DNA of 12,020 nt from Lachnospiraceae bacterium (lineage in GTDB: Bacteria; Bacillota; Clostridia; Lachnospirales; Lachnospiraceae). The stretch spans positions 13,448 through 25,467 of the forward strand of contig JAJQCL010000091.1 of the NCBI GenBank assembly GCA_021202715.1, read 5' to 3'. Within the stretch, counting starts at the first letter, position 1. Each line of letters starts with the position of its first letter. Below, one piece after another: positions 7,061-12,020 of this stretch. Made by a program: the position numbers and the translations under genes. The notes under the pieces are model-generated. The model saw nothing but the letters and a program-made list of their open reading frames with translations, ran no database searches and was not told the origin of the DNA.

Positions 7061-7091
7061 GCGGAAGAGAGGAATCCCTGCGGGGATCCGC
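7061..7091 (+). other. Stem-loop in the mraY-murD spacer
   Basis: ATCCC (7074-7078) pairs with GGGAT (7083-7087) around TGCG, and an outer GCGG (7061-7064) pairs with CCGC (7088-7091), leaving a 9-nt one-sided bulge. No U tract follows, so it is not a terminator. The murD RBS lies more than 20 nt further on. Confidence 0.3.
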
Positions 7092-7124
7092 GAGGGCTGT
7101 GTGCCGGAGAATAAGGAGGAGCAA

Positions 7125-8468
7125 ATGAAGAAGATACTGGTGGCGGGCGCCGGGATCAGCGGCAAGAATGCCTGCGGGCTGCTGCTGGCTCAGGGCCGTC
7201 CGGTGATACTGTATGACGGAGACAGCGGCAAGGATGCAGAGGCGCTGCGGAAGGAATTTGCCCCGGAGGCAGATCTGGAAGTGGTTCTGGGAGAACTGAC
7301 AGAAACCGTGCTGGCCGAGGCGGAGCTCTGCGTCGTCAGCCCGGGAATCCCGCAGGATTCTCCGGTCATGGAGGCCGTGCGCGCAGCCGGACTTCCTGTA
7401 TGGAGCGAGATTGAGCTGGCTTATTCCGTGGCACGGGGACGGCTGGCGGCGATCACCGGCACAAACGGAAAGACCACCACGACCGCGCTGCTGGGGGAGA
7501 TTTGCCGCGATTACTATCCTTCGGTCTTCGTGGTTGGAAATATCGGCAATGCCTATACCCGCGAGGCGGCAAAGACGCGGGAAGATTCCGTGACAGTGGC
7601 GGAAGTCAGCAGTTTTCAGCTGGAGACCATCGTCTCTTTCCATCCGCAGGTCAGCGCGGTGTTGAATATTACGCCGGATCATCTGAACCGGCATAAGACC
7701 ATGGAGATCTATGCGCAGGCGAAGGAGAGCGTCACGAAGAACCAGACGAAAGAGGATGTCTGCGTCCTGAATTATGAGGATGCGCGTCTGCGGGAGTTCG
7801 CGCCCGCCTGCCCGGCGCGGGTGTTGTTCTTCAGCAGTGCCCGGGAGCTGCCGGAGGGCGCCTGGCTCGCCGGGGAGGAGCTCTGGCTGTGCCTGGATGG
7901 AAAGCAGGAGAGGATCTGCGGTGTGCATGAGCTGAATCTGCTGGGCCGCCATAATTATGAGAATGTTATGGCGGCGGTCCTCATGGCGGTGAGTCTGGGT
8001 GTGCCGCTCTCGTCTGTCCGGGAGACGCTGCGGCGCTTTCAGGCGGTGGAACACCGGATCGAGTTCGTGGAAGAGAAAAACGGCGTCGCTTATTACAATG
8101 ATTCCAAGGGAACCAATCCGGATGCGGCGATCCAGGCTATCCGTGCCATGGAGCGTCCCACGGTGCTCCTCGGCGGCGGGTACGACAAGGGCGGCGAGTT
8201 CGACGAGTGGATTCAGGCTTTCGACGGGAAGGTAAAACTTCTGATCCTCATGGGCGCGACGGCGGCACGTATCGCTGAAACGGCAAAGCGTCTGGGTGTG
8301 GAACAGATCGCGGTGGTCGATTCGCTGGAAGAGGCTGTGACCCTGGCAGCCCGGACCGCGGAGCCCGGCGAGGCGGTGCTTCTCTCACCGGCCTGTGCCA
8401 GCTGGGGGATGTTCCCCAACTATGAGGTGAGGGGACGGATCTTCAAGGAACTGGTTCATGAACTGTAA
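7125..8468 (+). CDS. murD: UDP-N-acetylmuramoyl-L-alanine--D-glutamate ligase MurD
   Basis: MurD, 447 residues, the cytoplasmic ATP-dependent ligase that adds D-glutamate to UDP-MurNAc-L-Ala. The N-terminal nucleotide-binding fold starts at KKILVAGAGISGKNA. The central Mur ligase domain has the P-loop GTNGKTT (112-118), EVSSFQLE, and DHLNRH (185-190). Lys200 in the YAQAKES segment is the likely counterpart of the carbamylated lysine. NDSKGTNPDA (from 325) marks the start of the C-terminal domain, which ends with LLSPACASWGMFPNYEVRG. Length matches the family (about 440-450). The ATG at 7125 has an excellent SD (AAGGAGGAG, 7113-7121); an in-frame upstream start at 7038 lies inside mraY and would add 29 unrelated residues. 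Confidence 0.96.
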   Translation: MKKILVAGAGISGKNACGLLLAQGRPVILYDGDSGKDAEALRKEFAPEADLEVVLGELTETVLAEAELCVVSPGIPQDSPVMEAVRAAGLPVWSEIELAYSVARGRLAAITGTNGKTTTTALLGEICRDYYPSVFVVGNIGNAYTREAAKTREDSVTVAEVSSFQLETIVSFHPQVSAVLNITPDHLNRHKTMEIYAQAKESVTKNQTKEDVCVLNYEDARLREFAPACPARVLFFSSARELPEGAWLAGEELWLCLDGKQERICGVHELNLLGRHNYENVMAAVLMAVSLGVPLSSVRETLRRFQAVEHRIEFVEEKNGVAYYNDSKGTNPDAAIQAIRAMERPTVLLGGGYDKGGEFDEWIQAFDGKVKLLILMGATAARIAETAKRLGVEQIAVVDSLEEAVTLAARTAEPGEAVLLSPACASWGMFPNYEVRGRIFKELVHEL

Positions 8469-8477
8469 AAGAACAGT

Positions 8478-8513
8478 CTGTCAGTTCGCGGGCGGCTGCC
8501 TGCGGAGGGACAG
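8478..8513 (+). other. Stable stem-loop in the murD-ftsW spacer
   Basis: CTGTC (8478-8482) pairs with GACAG (8509-8513). After a symmetric 2x2 internal loop, TTCGCGGGC (8485-8493) pairs with GCCTGCGGA (8498-8506), with two G-U wobbles, closed by GGCT. That is 14 bp in 36 nt and rich in G-C. No U tract follows, so a role in mRNA processing or stability is more plausible than termination. It occupies nearly half of the 83-nt gap. Confidence 0.5.
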
Positions 8514-8551
8514 CGACGCCGACAGTGCAGCGGCGGGAGGGGAGTAACGGG

Positions 8552-9703
8552 ATGGCGAGAACAAGAATCCGAAAGAAGAGAGGGACGTATTTCTTTGACT
8601 ATACGCTGCTCTTCCTCATCATCTTCCTGTCCTGCTTCGGGCTGGTGATGATCTACAGCGCCAGCTATTACACGGCACAGCTGAATCTTGGGGACGGCGC
8701 GTATTATGTGAAGAAGCAGGCGACGATCCTGCTGGGCGGTTTTGTCGCCATGTATGTCGTTTCCCGGTTCGACTATCACTGGTATGTGAAGCTGGCGCCG
8801 CTGGCCTGGGCCCTGGCTCTGATCCTGATGATTCTGGTCAACTTCACGCCCTTCGGCATCGAGCGAAACGGGAAAAAACGCTGGCTGGGGTATGGCAGTA
8901 CGACCCTGTTTCAGCCCACGGAGTTCGTGAAGATCGCGCTGATCGTTGTGACCGCTGTGCTGATCGTCCGGCTGGTGCGTTATCTGGACCGCTGGCAGTC
9001 GATCGTCATTTTCTGCGCCGTGACGCTTCCGCTGGGCGGTCTGGTTCTCATGAACAACCTGAGCTCCGGCATCATTGTCTGCGGAATCGTCGTGGCGATG
9101 TATTTCGTGGCCAGCAGGGAGAAAAAACGCTTTCTGATCGCGGCGATTGTCGTGATCGCCCTGGGGGTGGCGGCTGTTTTGATGGCGGATAAGCTGGTCG
9201 ACTGGAATATCCTCGAGGAATATCAGGGCAGCCGGATTCTGGTGTGGCAGAATCCGGAGGAGTATCCCACGAGCGGCGGCTATCAGGTGCTGCAGGGTCT
9301 CTACGCCATCGGTTCCGGCGGCTTTTTCGGCAAGGGGCTGGGAAACAGCGTGCAGAAGCTGGGATTTGTTCCTGAAGCGCAGAATGATATGATCTTTTCG
9401 ATCATCTGTGAGGAGCTGGGGCTGTTTGGCGCCATCTGCGTGATTCTGCTCTTCCTCTTCATGCTGTATCGTTTTATGGTGATTGCCAACAACGCACCGG
9501 ATCTGTTGGGCTCCATGCTGGTGGTGGGCGTGATGGCGCAGATCGCCCTGCAGGTGTTCATGAACATCGCCGTGGTCACCAATTTTATGCCAAATACAGG
9601 TGTCTCGCTCCCCTTTATCAGCTACGGCGGCACGTCGCTGCTGTTTCTTATGGTAGAGATGGGAATGGTCCTGGGGGTATCGCGGCGGATCCGCTTTGAG
9701 TAG
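8552..9703 (+). CDS. ftsW: Septal peptidoglycan glycosyltransferase FtsW (SEDS family)
   Basis: A 383-residue polytopic SEDS-family protein that polymerises lipid II into glycan strands at the septum together with a class B PBP. After a basic N-terminus come multiple membrane segments. Family motifs are KKRWLG (108-113) followed by FQPTEFVKIA, the GKGLGNSVQKLGFVPEAQNDMIF region with the essential-type Asp at 279, and near the C-terminus NTGVSLPFISYGGTS. The sporulation-specific relative SpoVE sits at the same place in B. subtilis, and FtsW versus SpoVE cannot be separated from sequence alone. The ATG at 8552 is preceded by GGGAGGGGAG with 7-nt spacing; an in-frame GTG at 8525 lies upstream of that SD and is rejected. 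The gap to murD is 83 nt. Confidence 0.93.
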   Translation: MARTRIRKKRGTYFFDYTLLFLIIFLSCFGLVMIYSASYYTAQLNLGDGAYYVKKQATILLGGFVAMYVVSRFDYHWYVKLAPLAWALALILMILVNFTPFGIERNGKKRWLGYGSTTLFQPTEFVKIALIVVTAVLIVRLVRYLDRWQSIVIFCAVTLPLGGLVLMNNLSSGIIVCGIVVAMYFVASREKKRFLIAAIVVIALGVAAVLMADKLVDWNILEEYQGSRILVWQNPEEYPTSGGYQVLQGLYAIGSGGFFGKGLGNSVQKLGFVPEAQNDMIFSIICEELGLFGAICVILLFLFMLYRFMVIANNAPDLLGSMLVVGVMAQIALQVFMNIAVVTNFMPNTGVSLPFISYGGTSLLFLMVEMGMVLGVSRRIRFE

Positions 9704-9733
9704 CTGTGACCGTACAGAAGGAGATTTTTTCTG

Positions 9734-9762
9734 TGCACATAAGCGACCGGGCGACATATAAT
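9734..9762 (+). promoter_or_regulatory. Internal promoter for murA-ftsQ
   Basis: A perfect TATAAT -10 box (9757-9762) lies 17 nt downstream of TGCACA (9734-9739), which matches four of six -35 bases. Transcription would begin near 9769, leaving about a 22-nt leader with the murA SD. A GTACAGAA/TTCTGTGC stem (9712-9719 with 9729-9736) overlaps the -35 region. Confidence 0.6.
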
Positions 9763-9790
9763 AGTGTATATGTGGGCGGGGAGACAGTGC

Positions 9791-11098
9791 ATGCCGGAAA
9801 TATTCGTGGAGGGGGGACACCGCCTGCGGGGAGAACTGTATGTCCAGGGCTCGAAAAACGCAGTGCTGCCGATCCTGGCGGCTGCGGTGCTGCCGGAGGG
9901 GGAGACGGTCCTGACCCGGGTGCCGGTCATCGGGGATGTGGCTGTGAGCCTGGAAATCCTGTCTGCTCTGGGTGTCTCTGTCTCCTTTGCGGATGGGCGC
10001 CTGACTCTGTGCGCGGATTCCCTGTGCAGCGCCGAGGTACCGCAGGAACTGGGAGCGCGGATGCGCTCCTCTGTTTTGTTCCTGGGCAGTCTGCTGGGGC
10101 GCAGGCAGGAGGTGCGGACCGCCTTTCCCGGAGGCTGTGCCATCGGCAGCCGCCCGGTGGGGCTTCATCTGTCCGTCCTGCGGCAGCTGGGGGCGGAGAT
10201 CTTTTCCGAAGGAGACCGTCTCTGTGGGCGGGTGGAACAATTTACCGGCGGTACGGTCACGCTTCCTTCCCCCAGCGTGGGTGCGACCGAACAGGCTCTG
10301 CTGGCGGCCGTCTCTGCGGCCGGGGAGACGCTCCTTCGGGGAGCGGCCCGGGAACCGGAGGTACAGATCCTCTGCGATTTCTTATGCGCCTGCGGCGCGA
10401 AGATCCGGGGACAGGGAACCGGAGAGATCCGTGTGACCCCGGCGCCGCTGCACGGCTGTCATTTTGAGATCCCCGGGGACCGGATCGCGGCAGGGACGTA
10501 TCTGGCCGCGGCTGCGGCGACCTCCGGAGATGTCACGGTGCGGGGGATTTTCCCGGCACAGCTGAGAAGCAGTCTCGCCGTGTTCCGCCGCCTGGGGTGC
10601 CTGGTGGATGAGGGCGAGGACTGGGTGCGCCTGATTCGTGAAGGGGCGCTCCGGCCCGTTTCCAGACTGGAGACAGAACCCTATCCGGGCTTCCCGACGG
10701 ATATGCAGCCGCTGATCCTGCCGCTGCTGGCGCTGGCGTCCGGGGAGAGCCGCCTGTGGGAGAATCTTTTTGAGAATCGGCTGGGGCTGGCTGGAGAGCT
10801 GAACCGGATGGGAGCGGACATCGAGGTACATGATCGCCTGGCTGTGATTCATGGCGTTGAGTCTCTGGCAGGCTGCCCGGTGGCGGCGCATGATCTGCGC
10901 GGCGGTGCGGGATTGCTGGTGGCTGCGCTGGCCGCCCGCGGAGACAGCCATATCACCGGAAGAAAATACATGGAACGCGGGTACGAGGAACCGGAGAGAA
11001 ACCTGGCCGCGCTGGGGGCAGTGATCCGCTGCTCCGGCGAAAGCGGACAGAGGCGCGGGAAACGGGAGGAAGCCAGATGGAGGAACTCAGACAGATAA
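9791..11098 (+). CDS. murA: UDP-N-acetylglucosamine 1-carboxyvinyltransferase MurA
   Basis: MurA, 435 residues, transfers enolpyruvate from phosphoenolpyruvate to UDP-GlcNAc, the first committed step of peptidoglycan synthesis, and is the fosfomycin target. Catalytic and binding residues are in place and almost match E. coli numbering: Lys22-Asn23 in QGSKNAVLP, Cys116 and Arg121 in PGGCAIGSRPVG, Asp304 in GFPTDMQ, DLR at 368-370, and Arg396 in ERGYEE. Cys116 (not Asp) implies ordinary fosfomycin sensitivity at the target level. The C-terminus is about 15 residues longer than usual and strongly basic, in the stretch that reaches and overlaps ftsQ by 22 bp. The ATG at 9791 follows GGGCGGGGAG; an in-frame ATG at 9764 sits too close to the -10 box. 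MurA is not a standard member of this cluster position. Confidence 0.94.
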   Translation: MPEIFVEGGHRLRGELYVQGSKNAVLPILAAAVLPEGETVLTRVPVIGDVAVSLEILSALGVSVSFADGRLTLCADSLCSAEVPQELGARMRSSVLFLGSLLGRRQEVRTAFPGGCAIGSRPVGLHLSVLRQLGAEIFSEGDRLCGRVEQFTGGTVTLPSPSVGATEQALLAAVSAAGETLLRGAAREPEVQILCDFLCACGAKIRGQGTGEIRVTPAPLHGCHFEIPGDRIAAGTYLAAAAATSGDVTVRGIFPAQLRSSLAVFRRLGCLVDEGEDWVRLIREGALRPVSRLETEPYPGFPTDMQPLILPLLALASGESRLWENLFENRLGLAGELNRMGADIEVHDRLAVIHGVESLAGCPVAAHDLRGGAGLLVAALAARGDSHITGRKYMERGYEEPERNLAALGAVIRCSGESGQRRGKREEARWRNSDR

Positions 11099-11838
11099 GA
11101 AGACGGCGGATGATCCGAACCCTGCAGATCGCAGCAGTGCTGCTGATTCTCTTTGTCGCTCTCGCGGCGAGCCTGCGGATCCATTCGGTGACGATCGAGG
11201 GAAATGACCGCTATACAGATGAGGAGCTGGAAGCTCTGCTCTTCCCCGACGACTGGTCGCGGAATCCGCTGGTGTTCCTGCTGCGGGAACGGGCGGGGAA
11301 GAGTCGGGAGATCCCTTTTGTAGAAAAATACACGGTAATCATGACCGGGATCCGTTCGGTGAAGATCATTGTCTACGAGAAGGACATCATTGACTGTGTC
11401 AACAAGATGGGGAGTTATCTGTATTTTGATCAGGATGGGTATGTGGTGGAGAGCTCCTCCGAGAAGATGGAGGACGTGCCGGAGGTGTCAGGACTTGCCA
11501 CAGATTATATCGTTCTGGGGGACAGGCTTCCCGTGGAGGATGAGAGTATCTTCCAGGAAGTCCTCAATGTCACGCAGTACCTGCAGAGCGCGGAGATCGT
11601 CTGGGAAGAGGAAGAAAGAACGCTGGTTTCCCTGCTGGATGTCATCCGGGTCGATGACGAGGGAAATGTGACCTGCGTATTCGGGGAGATTTCCGTTTAT
11701 CTGGGAAGCTATGAGGATATGGAAGAGAAGCTGCTGGAGATGACCAGCATCCTGCCGGAGCTGAACGGACGGTCCGGCACGCTGTATCTGGATACCTACG
11801 AGGCCAACGCGGAAAATCCGGCCTATGTTTTCAAATAA
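11077..11838 (+). CDS. ftsQ: Cell division protein FtsQ/DivIB
   Basis: This 253-residue bitopic membrane protein is an FtsQ/DivIB homologue. An Arg-rich cytoplasmic N-terminus (4-14) precedes a single membrane helix (about 16-33). A POTRA-type domain follows, beginning with IHSVTIEGNDRYTDEELEAL (35-54), then the FtsQ beta-domain with GSYLYFDQDGYVVESS (from 112). In other bacteria this protein joins FtsL and DivIC to recruit and control FtsW-PBP. The ATG at 11077 lies inside the end of murA and has a good SD (GGGAGGA, 11064-11070, 6-nt spacing), so murA and ftsQ are likely translated together. Sequence conservation in this family is low, so the call rests on topology, POTRA-like start and cluster position. 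Confidence 0.88.
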   Translation: MEELRQIRRRRMIRTLQIAAVLLILFVALAASLRIHSVTIEGNDRYTDEELEALLFPDDWSRNPLVFLLRERAGKSREIPFVEKYTVIMTGIRSVKIIVYEKDIIDCVNKMGSYLYFDQDGYVVESSSEKMEDVPEVSGLATDYIVLGDRLPVEDESIFQEVLNVTQYLQSAEIVWEEEERTLVSLLDVIRVDDEGNVTCVFGEISVYLGSYEDMEEKLLEMTSILPELNGRSGTLYLDTYEANAENPAYVFK

Positions 11839-11885
11839 AGCCGGTACGGACAGGCATGCGGCGGTGTGTGCGGCGCTTTTCGACG

Positions 11886-11952
11886 AAAAAGAATAAAAAA
11901 CAAAAAAAATCCACGGGCGGTACTTGATTATTTCCCGTAAATCAAATACAAT
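11886..11952 (+). promoter_or_regulatory. Strong promoter with upstream A-tracts, after ftsQ
   Basis: TTGATT (11924-11929) and TACAAT (11947-11952) are separated by 17 nt, predicting a start near 11959. Upstream lie three A-runs (11886-11890, 11895-11900, 11902-11909) spaced by about 8-10 nt, which may act as a curved or UP-like element. ftsZ is expected downstream in clusters of this type, but it is not in the window. No convincing intrinsic terminator was found between ftsQ and this promoter (11839-11923). Confidence 0.7.
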
Positions 11953-11984
11953 GTAACGTGCGAGTGTGATTGAATGACCTAAAC

Positions 11985-12001
11985 CCCCAGCTATGCTGGG
12001 G
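11985..12001. other. Perfect 7-bp hairpin at the right edge
   Basis: CCCCAGC (11985-11991) pairs perfectly with GCTGGGG (11995-12001) around a TAT loop. It lies about 25 nt into the transcript predicted from the preceding promoter. No U tract follows (AGAATAG), so it is not a terminator. It could be a leader hairpin of the next gene, or the subterminal hairpin of an IS200/IS605-type element whose body lies outside the window. Confidence 0.6.
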
Positions 12002-12020
12002 AGAATAGAGTAAGCAGAAG

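Noticed and set aside
8456..10240. Very long - strand open frame (594 codons) opposite ftsW and the start of murA
   Set aside because: It runs antisense to well-recognised genes, is rich in His, Gln and Arg with no recognisable domain, and is the expected by-product of GC-rich codon use.
11839..11923. Terminator between ftsQ and the next promoter
   Set aside because: GC-rich and T-rich bits are present, but I could not build a convincing stem followed by a U tract; the TTTTC/GAAAA stem near 11877-11889 is too short.

Overview
The window is a division and cell wall (dcw) cluster from a low-to-mid GC-lineage Gram-positive bacterium, most likely a GC-rich member of the Clostridia, probably Lachnospiraceae. 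This rests on the ftsL - class B PBP - class B PBP (spoVD-like) - mraY - murD - ftsW - ftsQ/divIB order, the clostridial style of the proteins (for example the Cys-rich segment near the RsmH C-terminus), and the sigma-A-like promoters. No sequence search was run, so the lineage is an inference. All nine genes lie on the + strand and all look intact.

Layout: a strong promoter (51-79) and a 10-bp-periodic MraZ operator (95-124) precede mraZ, rsmH and ftsL. Next come two tandem class B penicillin-binding proteins, an FtsI/PbpB-like one (2030-4159) and a SpoVD-like one (4315-6063), then mraY, murD, ftsW, murA and ftsQ. Junctions from mraZ to the first PBP, and murA-ftsQ, are overlapping or nearly abutting, which suggests translational coupling. 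The other junctions are 40-155 nt spacers, and most carry a stem-loop. A good internal promoter (9734-9762) lies just upstream of murA, and another good promoter (11924-11952) lies after ftsQ, where ftsZ would be expected beyond the window.

The genes work together as follows. MraY makes lipid I. MurA makes the first committed UDP-MurNAc precursor and MurD adds D-Glu. FtsW polymerises glycan and the class B PBPs cross-link it at the septum. FtsL and FtsQ/DivIB are the bitopic scaffold and regulatory partners of FtsW/PBP. MraZ controls the cluster and RsmH methylates 16S rRNA. murE, murF, murG, murB and murC, which sit in this cluster in B. subtilis or E. coli, are absent from the visible part.

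The most unusual part is the 155-nt spacer between the two PBP genes. It holds an outer 8-bp inverted repeat enclosing three perfect hairpins (a cloverleaf-like layout), then a 10-bp hairpin, then an 11-bp hairpin that pairs with the ribosome-binding site of the second PBP. Other points are the acidic, Lys/Arg-free 93-residue tail of the first PBP, a KTA motif replacing KTG in the second, murA in the place usually held by murG/murB, and a perfect hairpin at the right edge that could belong to an IS200/IS605-type element.
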